This document shows positions 16,702 through 25,921 of a DNA stretch of 64,000 nt, piece after piece. Each line of letters starts with the position of its first letter. Within the stretch, counting starts at the first letter, position 1. Origin of the DNA: an uncultured Paludibaculum sp. (GTDB taxonomy: Bacteria; Acidobacteriota; Terriglobia; Bryobacterales; Bryobacteraceae). The stretch lies in assembly GCF_963665245.1 (NCBI RefSeq), contig NZ_OY762267.1, positions 3,258,001 through 3,322,000 of the forward strand. The letters run 5' to 3'. The position numbers and the translations under genes were made by a program. Below the pieces are notes generated by a model. It saw only the letters and a list, made by a program, of their open reading frames with translations, searched no databases and was not told the origin of the DNA.

Positions 16702-16987
16702 GATGGCGTCTCCTGGATGCGTCCGAAATGCGCTGTGGGCGATTGCTGTTCCGAGGGGAACGAGCACTTGTCCTACCCCACAGGATAGATGCTTTGGCAG
16801 GGGCGCCGGGGTGTCCCCCGGAATGACAGAAAGGGATCGATCGAAAATGGGCGGCTGGACGTACACCTTAGGCAGCGCCCGGCAGTTTTTCGGTTGCTGG
16901 TTTTCGCGTTGGACCTCAGTCGTTTAGCGCGATTCCACCGACCGACAGGCGACCAAAACCATACTTTAGAATCTGGGTTCTATCAAC

Positions 16988-18871
16988 ATGAAGATGGGGA
17001 AAATCCACAACACTACAAGACTGCTCATCTGCGCCGCATTTTTTGGCGCTTCACTGTTTGCTCGCAGTGCCGGGGCCCCGGCATTTGTAACGGGCGCGCC
17101 CGGCGATGGTATCTGCACCGATTGCCACGGAGGTGTTGCGAACACCGGCGGGGGCAACGTGAAGGTTGCCCTGGTGGACGCCACGAACTGGACGCCGGGG
17201 CAGCAGGTTCGGCTGCGGATCACGCTGACTGATGCGACGGCGCAGCGTTGGGGCTTCGAAATTTCGCCGCGCATGGCGTCGGACGCAAACAAGAGTGCCG
17301 GGACCCTGGAGGTGGCGGATGCGGCAAATACGCGGAAGATCAACTCCGCCGGCATCGATTTCATCACGCATACTTCCACAGGCACCTACGCGGGCACTTC
17401 GAACTCCGGAACCTGGGACGTCCTGTGGACGCCGCCGGCCGACGCCAACTTCGGCAACGTGACATTCTACGTGGCCGGCAACGCGGCCAACAACAATGGC
17501 CGCGAGGATCCGGGCGACCACATCTACAGCAGTTCGCTCACGGTGTCGCCGACCACCGGCAATCCTCCGCCAACCACGACTACCTTCGCACTGCCGCAGC
17601 TTGCCTTTGGCGGCGGCTGGTATACGGCGCTGTACTTCAACAACACGACAGGCAGCGCCGTTTCCGTCAAGGCCAACTTCCTGGGCCAGGACGGGAATCC
17701 AATCACAGTTCCCGATGCCGGTGGAACCTCCAAGACACTGGACATCGGGCCCAACGGCACGGCTATCTTTGAGGCCAGCAACACGGGTTCACTCACACAG
17801 GGATGGGTGAAGGTGGATCTGCCGGACGGTGTGATCGGCTACGCCATCTTCCGGCAGAGTGTCCAGGGGCGCGCCGATCAGGAGGCGGTGGTTCCCTTGA
17901 CCAGCATCACCCAATCCACGAGTACGCTCATCTGGGACGATACGGCATTTGCCACGGCCGTCGCGGTCGCAAACCCGACCGACAGCGCGGCTACGGTGAA
18001 TGTCGAAGTGCTGGATGACACTGGCAACTCCATCGGCACGTCCACCATCAATGTACCGGCCAACGGGAAGGCCGCCTCGATTCTGCGGGATTTGCAGGGC
18101 CTGGGCGGAATGGTGGGGCATCGGGGCCTCGCTAAGTTCTCAGTGCCGTCAGGTGGTGTGTCGGTGCTGGGGCTGCGGTTTGGCGGGGAGGCATTCACCT
18201 CCATCCCCACACAGGCTCCCGCGGGTACGTCGTTCGCACTACCGCAACTCGCCTTTGGCGGCGGGTGGTATACGGCGTTGTACTTCAGCAACACGACGGG
18301 CAGCGCCGTTTCCGTCACCACCAACTTCGTCGGCCAGGACGGCAATCCGTTGTCGGTTCCCGATGCAGGCGGCACATCGAAGACGCTCAACATTAACGCC
18401 AACGGAACGGCCATCTTCGAGGCGACCAACACCGGCGCGCTCACCGAGGGGTGGGTGAAAGTGGATCTGCCACAAGGCGTGATCGGCTATGCCATCTTCC
18501 GGCAGAGCGTTCAAGGGCGGGCCGACCAGGAAGCGGTGGTGCCGCTGACTGGCACCACGCTGCCCACCAGCACGATGATCTGGGATGACACAGCCTTCGC
18601 GACCGCAGTGGCGGTGGCGAATCCGACCGGGAACGCGGCGTCGGTGGACGTTCTGGTGCTGGATGCCAACGGCAATCAGATTGGTTCCTCCAACATCCCG
18701 ATTCCGGCCAATGGCAAGACCGCCAGAGTGCTGCGCGATCTTCCCGGCTTGAGCGGGATGGTGAGCAAGCGGGGCGTTGCGAAGTTCTCGGTGCCGTCAG
18801 CCGGACTCTCGGTACTCGGACTGCGCTTTGGCGGGGAGGCGTTCACCTCGATTCCCACAGTGCAGAAATAG
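16988..18871 (+). CDS. Exported protein with CxxCH-bearing domain and two 216-residue repeats
   Basis: The signal peptide is at residues 1-28 (LLICAAFFGASLFARSAGA). Next comes a domain of about 160 residues with a GICTDCHGG motif, a single c-type heme site, followed by beta-rich sequence. It resembles the Reeler/choice-of-anchor type domains that carry GxxCxxCH in Acidobacteria and Bacteroidetes. Residues 200-415 and 416-627 are two near-identical copies of a beta-rich unit that begins FALPQLAFGGGWYTALYF. These repeats also occur widely at the end of acidobacterial surface proteins; a surface or matrix role is inferred. A strong terminator follows. No SD sequence is obvious before ATG 16988. 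Confidence 0.75.
   Translation: MKMGKIHNTTRLLICAAFFGASLFARSAGAPAFVTGAPGDGICTDCHGGVANTGGGNVKVALVDATNWTPGQQVRLRITLTDATAQRWGFEISPRMASDANKSAGTLEVADAANTRKINSAGIDFITHTSTGTYAGTSNSGTWDVLWTPPADANFGNVTFYVAGNAANNNGREDPGDHIYSSSLTVSPTTGNPPPTTTTFALPQLAFGGGWYTALYFNNTTGSAVSVKANFLGQDGNPITVPDAGGTSKTLDIGPNGTAIFEASNTGSLTQGWVKVDLPDGVIGYAIFRQSVQGRADQEAVVPLTSITQSTSTLIWDDTAFATAVAVANPTDSAATVNVEVLDDTGNSIGTSTINVPANGKAASILRDLQGLGGMVGHRGLAKFSVPSGGVSVLGLRFGGEAFTSIPTQAPAGTSFALPQLAFGGGWYTALYFSNTTGSAVSVTTNFVGQDGNPLSVPDAGGTSKTLNINANGTAIFEATNTGALTEGWVKVDLPQGVIGYAIFRQSVQGRADQEAVVPLTGTTLPTSTMIWDDTAFATAVAVANPTGNAASVDVLVLDANGNQIGSSNIPIPANGKTARVLRDLPGLSGMVSKRGVAKFSVPSAGLSVLGLRFGGEAFTSIPTVQK
17585..18868 (+). repeat. Two tandem 648-base coding repeats
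   Basis: Unit 1 (17585-18232) and unit 2 (18233-18868) encode the same 216-residue module with long runs of identity, for example GYAIFRQSVQGRADQEAVVP and DDTAFATAVAVANPT in both. The high nucleotide similarity implies recent duplication or gene conversion. Unit 2 ends four codons early. Confidence 0.95.
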
Positions 18872-18909
18872 GGATCAGACCAAGCGGACCTGAGCATTCG
18901 CACAACTAT

Positions 18910-18938
18910 GGGGCGCCAGCGCGGCGCCCCTTTTTTTT
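18910..18938 (+). terminator. Strong intrinsic terminator
   Basis: The perfect eight-base stem GGGGCGCC and GGCGCCCC has a five-base loop and is followed by eight T residues. It lies 38 bases after the stop of the repeat protein and acts on plus-strand transcripts. Confidence 0.93.
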
Positions 18939-18957
18939 GCGAGAAAGCGGGCTTGAT

Positions 18958-19947
18958 TCACTGGGCCGCCGGTGGGGCGGGTGGATGCACCTCGATTGAG
19001 TTGAAGACCGGCTTCACCGTCCGCAGATACGCATAGATCGCCCGCAGATCCTCTTCCGGCAACTGCGACATGGGTAGCCAGGGCATCAACGTGAAGTTGC
19101 TCTGGTTCATCCGCGGCGCGTTGTCGTAGGTCATGTTGGCGAAGCCCTTGAACTTGTCGACAAAGCGCTGCTCGCCCCATTTGCCAAGGCCGGTTTCGGG
19201 GTCCGGAGAGATGTTGGCGCTACGCACCAGCATGCCTTTGAAGTTGAACTCCGTGCCGCCCCCGAATTCCTTGCCCGCGACCATCTTGCCCCGCTCCATC
19301 TGTGTGTGGCATTCGATGCAGCCGCCCATTTCCACCAGATACTCGCCGTACTTCAGCTTGTTGGAGCGATCGGGCGGGGGAGCCGGGCTCACAACGGGCG
19401 CGGGCACGAACTTGATCATGAGGTCGATGGGAAAGTTCAGCTCGGTCTTCGGCAGGCGGTTCTTCACCGGCTGCAGAGAGTTCATGTAGGCGACGACGGA
19501 GTAGGCATCCTCATCACTCATCTTGCGGAAATGCGGGTAGGGCATGAAGGGGAAGAGGGCGCGGCCATCCTTGGAAACGCCTTCGCGAATGGCCCGCAGT
19601 TTCTCTCCATCGGTCCACCCGCCGATGCCGGTTTCAGGATCGGGCGTGAGATTCGGGGCGACGACCTTGCCGGGCAGGCCAAGTTCGGGCGGAAACACGA
19701 AGCCCACACCCACGCGGCCGTCATAGACGGGGCCTCCGAATTTCTCCCAGTTTCGTTCACTGTGGCAGCCGCCGCAGTCGGATACATTTTCGAAGATGTA
19801 CTTGCCGCGCTGCAGCCGATCGGCCGTGGCCTCCACCTTGAGGGCGGAGGGCGTATTCATCGCGGGCTTCTTGAGCTCGAGGAAGGCGAAACCGCCACCC
19901 ACAATCACCACCAGGGCGACGCCAACGTAAAGCAGAACCTTTTTCAA
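18958..19947 (-). CDS. Membrane-anchored diheme cytochrome c
   Basis: An N-terminal membrane anchor (VLLYVGVALVVIVGGGFAFL) is followed by two cytochrome c modules with heme motifs CGGCH and CIECH. Each heme motif is followed by an ANLTPDPETGIGGW or ANISPDPETGLGKW segment and a later Met-containing stretch. Two homologous modules are typical of the diheme subunits serving membrane dehydrogenases such as alcohol or gluconate dehydrogenase. The start chosen is TTG 19947, because GGAGGGG lies seven bases upstream and the signal anchor begins there. ATG 19977, ten codons further out, has no SD sequence but remains possible. No partner dehydrogenase is adjacent. Confidence 0.88.
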   Translation of the reverse strand: MKKVLLYVGVALVVIVGGGFAFLELKKPAMNTPSALKVEATADRLQRGKYIFENVSDCGGCHSERNWEKFGGPVYDGRVGVGFVFPPELGLPGKVVAPNLTPDPETGIGGWTDGEKLRAIREGVSKDGRALFPFMPYPHFRKMSDEDAYSVVAYMNSLQPVKNRLPKTELNFPIDLMIKFVPAPVVSPAPPPDRSNKLKYGEYLVEMGGCIECHTQMERGKMVAGKEFGGGTEFNFKGMLVRSANISPDPETGLGKWGEQRFVDKFKGFANMTYDNAPRMNQSNFTLMPWLPMSQLPEEDLRAIYAYLRTVKPVFNSIEVHPPAPPAAQ

Positions 19948-20064
19948 GCGCGAGCCCCTCCTACCGGGTCTTTTCATCTACACGCTCAGTTCGCCGTGCA
20001 GATGGGATCAAGCTGTAGCGTATTCTACAAACGTCGACAACACCGTGAGCAATCCCGGGCCCGG

Positions 20065-21486
20065 CTATCCGATTTCGCCGACGCGATGGAGCTTCATCAT
20101 GTTGGTGCTGCCGGGGCGGCCGATGGGCATGCCGGCGACAAAGACAACGCTGTCGCGCGGCTTGAGCAGTCCCCTTTCGACGAGAACACGATCCATCTGA
20201 GCCATCATCTCGTCGGTCGAAGTGGTGTGCGGTGCAACAATGGCGCTGATTCCGAAGACAATGGCCAGCGAGCGGGCCACCTGCTGCGTCTGGGTGAAGA
20301 CAAAGATGGGGACGGGCGGCCGGAACCGGGCAACGTGGCGCGCGCTGGATCCGGAGGAACTGAAGACGACGATGGCCTGCGCGCCCGCCATTTTGGCCGC
20401 GTGATAGGCCGAGTCCGATACGATTTCGGCGTGAGTCACGTATTCGCGGCTAGGCAGCTCGCGGAATCCGTACTTGCGGGTGGATTCCTCTGCCTGGGCG
20501 GCGGTGCGGTCCATCATGCGCACGGCTTCCACCGGGTATTTGCCCACCGAGGTCTCGCCGGAGAGCATCACGGCATCGGTACCGTCGTAAATGGCGTTGG
20601 CTACATCGCTGACCTCGGCGCGCGTGGGAAACGGATTCTCGATCATCGACTCCAGCATCTGCGTCGCCGTAATGACGAATTTGCCGGCGCGGCGGGCCGA
20701 TTCAATGATCGACTTCTGGATGAAAGGGACTTTCTCCATGGGGCATTCGACGCCCAAGTCGCCGCGCGCCACCATGACGCCGTCGCTCTCGCTGAGAATG
20801 TCCTTGATGTTGTCGACAGCCTCGGGCTTCTCGATCTTGGCGATGATGGGCAGGTTTGAGCCCTTTTCCTCAAGAAAGAGGCGCAGGCGCAGCACATCGC
20901 TCGATCGGCGGACAAAGCTGAGAGCGACGAGATCCACACCCACCTGGAGGCCGGCCAGCATGTTCTCCATGTCGCGCCGGGTCATGGATGGGGTGGAAAG
21001 CTGGACACCGGGCAGATTGATGCCCTTCTTATCTTTGATGACACCCCCGGTGACGACGCGGCAGCGAGCGCGGATGCCGTCGGAATCGATGACGCTCAAC
21101 TCCATGGCTCCATCGGCCAAAAGCACACGGTCGCCACTCTTGACGTCGCGGGCGAAATCTTTGTAGGTGGTGGAGGCGCCCTCGGTGTTGCCGATCACGT
21201 CCTCGGTGGTGATGACGAACTCGGCACCAGGCACAAGCGCGGCGGAGCCGCCCTCGAACGTTCCGATTCGAATCTTCGGGCCCTGCAGGTCGAGCAGGAT
21301 GCCCGTGTTCAGCTTGAGTTCTTCAGCGGCCTTGCGAATCTCCACTACGGCTTCGTGGCGTTGTTCCACGGTCCCGTGAGAAGCGTTCAGGCGAAATACG
21401 TCGACACCGGCCTGGATGAGCTTGCGGATCATCTCGGGAGAGCTGGAGGCCGGTCCCAGTGTGGCAACGATCTTGGTGTTGGTCAT
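20065..21486 (-). CDS. pyk: Pyruvate kinase
   Basis: Converts phosphoenolpyruvate and ADP to pyruvate and ATP, the last step of glycolysis. The 473-residue protein has the whole family series: TKIVATLGPAS at the N-terminus, FRLNASHGT, DLQGPKIRIG, the active-site segment IIAKIEKPEAVDNI with catalytic Lys and Glu, VARGDLGVECP, and ITATQMLESMIENPFPTRAEVSDVANAI (read in parts). The C-terminal allosteric domain is complete (VVFSSSGSSARHVARFRP). The start is ATG 21486, at the conserved N-terminus; 22 upstream codons in the frame are not conserved. It ends 90 bases from the uppP stop-side boundary on the same strand. Confidence 0.97.
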   Translation of the reverse strand: MTNTKIVATLGPASSSPEMIRKLIQAGVDVFRLNASHGTVEQRHEAVVEIRKAAEELKLNTGILLDLQGPKIRIGTFEGGSAALVPGAEFVITTEDVIGNTEGASTTYKDFARDVKSGDRVLLADGAMELSVIDSDGIRARCRVVTGGVIKDKKGINLPGVQLSTPSMTRRDMENMLAGLQVGVDLVALSFVRRSSDVLRLRLFLEEKGSNLPIIAKIEKPEAVDNIKDILSESDGVMVARGDLGVECPMEKVPFIQKSIIESARRAGKFVITATQMLESMIENPFPTRAEVSDVANAIYDGTDAVMLSGETSVGKYPVEAVRMMDRTAAQAEESTRKYGFRELPSREYVTHAEIVSDSAYHAAKMAGAQAIVVFSSSGSSARHVARFRPPVPIFVFTQTQQVARSLAIVFGISAIVAPHTTSTDEMMAQMDRVLVERGLLKPRDSVVFVAGMPIGRPGSTNMMKLHRVGEIG

Positions 21487-21573
21487 GCAGATTGGTTGAG
21501 TGGTTCGCCCAACGGTGGCCCTTCCTCCATTATGCCCCGTATCGGGTTGCAAACCCTAGCAACCAAACCGTAA

Positions 21574-22398
21574 CTAGCGGGCAGTCCAGTTCACGAGGCC
21601 CATATAGGCCGTAACGAGAACGGCCCCTCCGAATACTATGCGATACCAGGCGAAAGCCGTGAAATCGTGGGTACTGATGAAGCGCATCAGCCAGCGAACA
21701 CAAAGGAAAGCGGACAGGAAGGCCGCGACGGAACCAACGCCAAACCAACTGGCATCCGCCATCGAGAGCAGGGCCCGCTCCTTGTACATCTCATAGGCGC
21801 CCGCAATCATCAACGTAGGGACGGCCAGGAAGAACGAAAACTCGGTGGCCGCCTGGCGGGAAAGCCCGAACAGGAGACCGCCGATGATCGTTGAGCCTGA
21901 ACGGGACATACCCGGAATCATCGCCAGACACTGCGCGAAGCCCACTTTCAAGGCGTCGGTCCAGTCCATATCGTCCACGCTGTGGATGCGGATCACGTGC
22001 TTGCGGCGTTCCGCCCAAACGATGATGAGGCCGCCCACAATGAACGCCAGCGCCACCGGTACCGGCTTGAAAAGATGCGCCTTGATTGTCTTCAGGAACG
22101 CCAGGCCCAGGAGGGCGGCGGGTAGGAATGCGACGAACAGGTTCACCACAAAACGCTGCGCTCTCCGATCGGAGAAGAGCCCCTTCAGGACCCCAAGAAA
22201 CTTCTCCCGGTATTCCCAGATGATGGCCAGCATTGCGCCTGTCTGGATGACGATCTCAAAAACCTTGCCTGCCTCTGAATTGAAATGGAGCAGGTCGCCC
22301 ACCAGGATGAGGTGCCCGGTGGAGGAGATGGGCAGGAACTCGGTAAGCCCCTCGACGATGCCCATGACCAGGGCTTTGATCAGAAGAATCAGATCCAT
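21574..22398 (-). CDS. uppP: Undecaprenyl-diphosphatase UppP (BacA)
   Basis: This integral membrane enzyme dephosphorylates undecaprenyl pyrophosphate to recycle the lipid carrier of peptidoglycan and other wall polymers; overproduction gives bacitracin resistance. The diagnostic motifs are [20 protein letters not shown] near the N-terminus and the [17 protein letters not shown] loop with the catalytic Arg/Ser. About eight membrane segments and 274 residues fit the family. It is upstream of pyk on the same strand, separated by 87 bases. Confidence 0.96.
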   Translation of the reverse strand: MDLILLIKALVMGIVEGLTEFLPISSTGHLILVGDLLHFNSEAGKVFEIVIQTGAMLAIIWEYREKFLGVLKGLFSDRRAQRFVVNLFVAFLPAALLGLAFLKTIKAHLFKPVPVALAFIVGGLIIVWAERRKHVIRIHSVDDMDWTDALKVGFAQCLAMIPGMSRSGSTIIGGLLFGLSRQAATEFSFFLAVPTLMIAGAYEMYKERALLSMADASWFGVGSVAAFLSAFLCVRWLMRFISTHDFTAFAWYRIVFGGAVLVTAYMGLVNWTAR

Positions 22399-22463
22399 CG
22401 CCGGATTGTAGCGAATCGGGATGGCCCGGCACGATCATCGCGAAGCGATCTTGTGATCTTCGG

Positions 22464-22835
22464 TTACTGGCTGGTGCTGGGCCACAAGCTGGCCAACAAC
22501 AGCGTGGCCAGGACCAACACCGCAGCGGGCAGATAACACGCCTCGCTGACACCTATGAACGTACGGGTCCAGAGGAATTCCTCCACGGCGCGGACATCGC
22601 CGTCGAGCCAGGTGGCGACGCACCAGACGACGAGTCCGAAGAGGATGATGCGCACGCGCCCGCAGCGGTCAGGCAAATAGCCGGCAGCGGGTGATAACAA
22701 GCCGTAGGTTCACAGGAATATAGTGCCCACGAGGCCCAATTGGGTACTGGTGGCCCCGAGGTCGCGCTGCAGCAGCGGTAACATCGAGAACGCCACCTCG
22801 CGATCCAGATAGTTCAGTGTGGTCACCACCCACAC
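22464..22835 (-). pseudogene. MFS transporter remnant (in-frame stop and C-terminal truncation)
   Basis: One continuous minus-strand frame from about 22835 encodes an MFS N-terminus (VVTTLNYLDREVAFSMLPL, then DLGATSTQLGLVGTIFL). It hits a TGA at 22710-22712, where the pattern calls for Trp, then resumes in the same frame with TYGLLSPAAGYLPDRCGRVR, VSEACYLPAA and a final membrane helix. It stops at 22464 after about 120 codons, against roughly 400 for an intact transporter. There is no start codon of quality. It lies just behind the DapA-family gene on the same strand, perhaps once its permease. Confidence 0.85.
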
Positions 22836-22874
22836 GGGCCCACCAGGAATCAGGGGTGCGGAGTGCGTGCCGGG

Positions 22875-23786
22875 CTAGCGGCTGCGGACAGCGTGCGGCT
22901 CCGGCGTCAACAGATCCAGATCCGGCGCGTAGGCCCTCAATTGAGCCACAAGTTCCTGCTCCTGTTCGGCGCTCAGGCGGGCCGTCTGCTGGAGGCTGAT
23001 GCCGTAGTCGACTCCAGACCAGCTCAGCATCGTCTTGAGCGCCGGAATCATTGGGAACCGCAGGACGATCTCGATGAAGTGGTTGAAGTGGTGCTGGAGC
23101 GCGCGGGCCTCGGCCCAATGGCCTGAGTGCGCCAAGTCGTAGATGTCCACCACCATCTTCGGGAAGACGTTGTAAAACGAACCGATGCCGCCGCTGGCGT
23201 TCATCAGCAGGCCGGCGGCCAGCACTTCATCCCGGCCGTTGAAGACGGGCAGGCCGGCGCGACGCAGCAGCGATAGGCGATACAGATCGAAGTCGGTGAA
23301 CTTGATGCCCACCACGTTGGGGATGGCGCACAGTTCCAACACCTGGTCGGGCGTGGAGATGGCTTTCGTGAAGTCGGGGAAGTAGTAGACCAGAACAGGC
23401 ACTCCGGACGCGGCGGCGAGGTCCTGGTAGTAGCTCTTCACCTGGGCAAACCCGGCAGCGTGGCGCGGCGGCAGGCTGCTGACGGCGTTGGCGCCGCATT
23501 GGGTGGCGTGGTCAGCCAACGCCAGGGCCTCGGCGGGATCGTTGGCACCGACGTGGACAACGGTGAGAACGCCGGAGGGTGCGTTGCGGCAGGCGATTTC
23601 GGCGGCCTGACGGCGGGTTGCGGCCGGCAAAGCGAGGCCTTCTCCCGTATTGCCGCACACGTAGACGCCGTGGCAGCCGGCAGTATAAACGCGCTCGAGC
23701 AGGGCCTCAAATGGGCGGGTGAGCAGAGACTTGTCCTCCGCCAGGGGGGTGACGAGGGCCGGCAGGATGCCTACAAAATCCGACAT
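22875..23786 (-). CDS. DapA/NanA-family class I lyase (dihydrodipicolinate synthase-like)
   Basis: This is a Schiff-base TIM-barrel aldolase of 303 residues. It shows GILPALVTPL at the start, the VCGNTGEGLAL motif of the substrate carboxylate site, VVHVGANDPAEALALADHA, the catalytic Tyr in PVLVYYFPDF and the Schiff-base Lys in VVGIKFTDFDLYRL. The family covers dihydrodipicolinate synthase, N-acetylneuraminate lyase and sugar-acid aldolases. An accessory location with a decayed MFS gene behind it suggests a catabolic sugar-acid or sialic-acid-like aldolase, not lysine biosynthesis; this is inferred. The 240-base gap before it towards 24026 shows no clear feature beyond a CATGC/GCATG dyad near 23885. 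Confidence 0.88.
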   Translation of the reverse strand: MSDFVGILPALVTPLAEDKSLLTRPFEALLERVYTAGCHGVYVCGNTGEGLALPAATRRQAAEIACRNAPSGVLTVVHVGANDPAEALALADHATQCGANAVSSLPPRHAAGFAQVKSYYQDLAAASGVPVLVYYFPDFTKAISTPDQVLELCAIPNVVGIKFTDFDLYRLSLLRRAGLPVFNGRDEVLAAGLLMNASGGIGSFYNVFPKMVVDIYDLAHSGHWAEARALQHHFNHFIEIVLRFPMIPALKTMLSWSGVDYGISLQQTARLSAEQEQELVAQLRAYAPDLDLLTPEPHAVRSR

Positions 23787-24026
23787 GGGACTCCTTTGAT
23801 TCCAGGGCGGGTGGAATACCGATAGCCATTATCCCCAATTTGGGCGTCTACTCAGACTCGCTGATCTTGCCCAGCGATCACCCCCATGCAATGCATGTGA
23901 TGCTTTGACATGCTCCGAGTGAGACAACTTCGGCAACGATTCGGAGGACCTCAGCGCGCACAAAAAGCCTGGTCACTGTGCAGAGAACACGTCGAACAAT
24001 CCCCCCTGCCGGACTAGAATTAGAGC

Positions 24027-24509
24027 ATGGCTACTGAAGGAACCAAGGCGCTATCGCGCCGGGGTATGATGCGGAGCTCCCTGGCAGCGTTGACCACCAC
24101 GGCCGCCGCGCTGGCCGGCCCGGCGGGCTGGAACGATGCCGACCTGATTCAACCGGCTGATTTCGCCAAACGCCTGGGCCAGAAGGATGCGAAGAAGGTC
24201 GCGATCTTCCACGTCGGCTTCGGCGTGCTGTATCGCAGTAAGCACATTCCGGGTTCCGTGTATGTTGGTCCGTGCAACAAGCCGGAAGGAATCGAGAGCC
24301 TGCGGAAGGCGGCAGCCGCCCTGCCTAAGACACAGGAGATTGTCATCTACTGCGGCTGTTGCCCATGGGATCACTGCCCGAACATGAAGCCGGCCTTTGC
24401 CGAGTTGAAACAGATGGGCTTCCAGAATGTGAAGGCGCTGATCATCAACACGAACTTCTCGGCGGACTGGATCCAGCACGGCTATCCGGTGGAAAACGGA
24501 CAGGGCTGA
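24027..24509 (+). CDS. Exported rhodanese-like protein
   Basis: The leader of 160-residue protein carries RRGMMRSSLAALTTTAAALA, a Tat-like signal. The mature part is a single rhodanese domain: the strand KVAIFHVGFGVLYRSKHIPGSV, then the active loop IVIYCGCCPWDHCPNM, with a cysteine at the expected position plus two further cysteines. The C-terminal part (GFQNVKALI, then DWIQHGYPVE) fits the fold. Rhodaneses carry sulfane sulfur on the active cysteine. The CGCCPWDHC loop is richer in cysteine than a classic CRxGxR loop and may bind metal or serve a redox role; this is inferred. Confidence 0.85.
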   Translation: MATEGTKALSRRGMMRSSLAALTTTAAALAGPAGWNDADLIQPADFAKRLGQKDAKKVAIFHVGFGVLYRSKHIPGSVYVGPCNKPEGIESLRKAAAALPKTQEIVIYCGCCPWDHCPNMKPAFAELKQMGFQNVKALIINTNFSADWIQHGYPVENGQG

Positions 24510-24581
24510 GCCGCGGCCGTTTCTGCAAAGTCTGCGTACCCGGGCTGGGCGTTGCGCAGAAGCTGCGCACTGGAAGCAGCG

Positions 24582-25907
24582 CTACGCGGGCGTAATACCG
24601 TAGTCCTTGAGCCGGTATTGCAGCGTGCGCAGGCTGATCCCAAGTTGCTGTGCGGTCTTGGTGCGGTTGCCGGCATTCGCATCCAAGGCATCGAGAATAG
24701 CCTGCCGCTCAATCTCCTTGAATAGTACGGGCCGAGCCGGACCGTCCGCGGTGATGGGCAGGTCATCAGCTTCCACCAGATCGTCGCAAAGGATGGCCAT
24801 GCGCTCCATCATGTTCTCCAGCTCCCGGACGTTTCCGGGCCAGACGTAGCCCATCAGAATCTGTTCGGCGCTAGGCGAAAGCCGCAGGTTGGGTTTGTTC
24901 ATCGACCGGCCGGCGCGCTGCAGGAAGAAGCGGGCCAATTTGACAATGTCGCCGCCGCGCTCGCGGATGGGCGGAAGCTCAATGGGAAACAGGTTCAGGC
25001 GGTAGTACAGATCCTCTCGGAACTTGCCGTCGGAAACGGAGCGGTGCAGATCGCGATTCGTGGCGGCGATGACGCGTACATCGACGCTGATCTGGCGGGT
25101 CCCGCCCACGCGCTCGAACATCTTCTCCTGTAGTACGCGCAGCAGTTTGGCCTGGAGGTTGGCATCCAGCTCTCCAATCTCGTCCAGAAACAGTGTCCCG
25201 CCATGGGCGCGTTCAAAGCGGCCGACATGTTGGCCGACGGCCCCTGTGAACGATCCCTTTTCGTGACCGAAGAGTTCACTTTCGATCAGCGTCGGCGAGA
25301 GGGCCGCACAGTTAACGGGCACGAATGCCCGGCTCGCCCGGGTGCTGTTGTCGTGGATGCAGTGAGCGATGATCTCCTTGCCCGTGCCACTCTCTCCAGT
25401 GATGAGTACGGTGGCGTTGGTCGGAGCGACTTTGCGGGCCAGTTCGACGACCTTCGCCATGGAAGGGTGTTCGGCAATGATAGACCCGCACGAGAACCGG
25501 CTTTGCTGCTCCTCACGCAACAGGTCGCGCTCGTGCTCGGCACGGTTCTGATCCAGCGCTTTGCGAGCCAGCATGCGCAGTTCGTCGGGACTGCTCAACG
25601 GTTTACCCAGGTAGTCCACTGCCCCCAGCTTCATGGCTTCGACAGCGGACGCGACGGACCCGAAGCCGGTGATCATGATCACCGGGGTAGCCGGCATATG
25701 TTCCTTGGACCAACGCAACACGTCCAACCCGTCTCCGTCCGGCAGCCTCAGATCCGAAACCACGAGATGGAACTGTTTGCGGCCGCAGATCCGGATCGCT
25801 TCGTCTACGGTACCCGCCGTATCGACGTGGTAGCCTTCCCCCGCCAGAATAGTCTCCAGCAGTCTGCGAAAGCCCGGATCGTCATCGACCACCAGAATTT
25901 GTTCCAT
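24582..25907 (-). CDS. NtrC-family sigma-54 response regulator
   Basis: Three domains are visible. A receiver (residues 1-120) has D8-D10, phosphoacceptor D52, T80 and K102. An AAA+ domain has Walker A GESGTGKE (171-178), the sigma-54 contact loop GSFTGA (218-223) and Walker B GTLFLDEI (237-244). A Fis-type helix-turn-helix ends the protein ([20 protein letters not shown]). The loop reads GSFTGA where most have GAFTGA. The start is ATG 25907, with AGAGGG nine bases upstream; it lies 15 bases after the kinase stop region, so the two are co-expressed. Its likely targets are the two sigma-54 promoters at 27274 and 30430. Confidence 0.93.
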   Translation of the reverse strand: MEQILVVDDDPGFRRLLETILAGEGYHVDTAGTVDEAIRICGRKQFHLVVSDLRLPDGDGLDVLRWSKEHMPATPVIMITGFGSVASAVEAMKLGAVDYLGKPLSSPDELRMLARKALDQNRAEHERDLLREEQQSRFSCGSIIAEHPSMAKVVELARKVAPTNATVLITGESGTGKEIIAHCIHDNSTRASRAFVPVNCAALSPTLIESELFGHEKGSFTGAVGQHVGRFERAHGGTLFLDEIGELDANLQAKLLRVLQEKMFERVGGTRQISVDVRVIAATNRDLHRSVSDGKFREDLYYRLNLFPIELPPIRERGGDIVKLARFFLQRAGRSMNKPNLRLSPSAEQILMGYVWPGNVRELENMMERMAILCDDLVEADDLPITADGPARPVLFKEIERQAILDALDANAGNRTKTAQQLGISLRTLQYRLKDYGITPA

Positions 25908-25921
25908 CGTCTGCATCCCTC

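Noticed and set aside
16806..16821. CCGGGG-TGTC-CCCCGG hairpin before the repeat protein
   Set aside because: Only six base pairs and no T tract; it may be a dispersed genome repeat but one copy in the window cannot show this.
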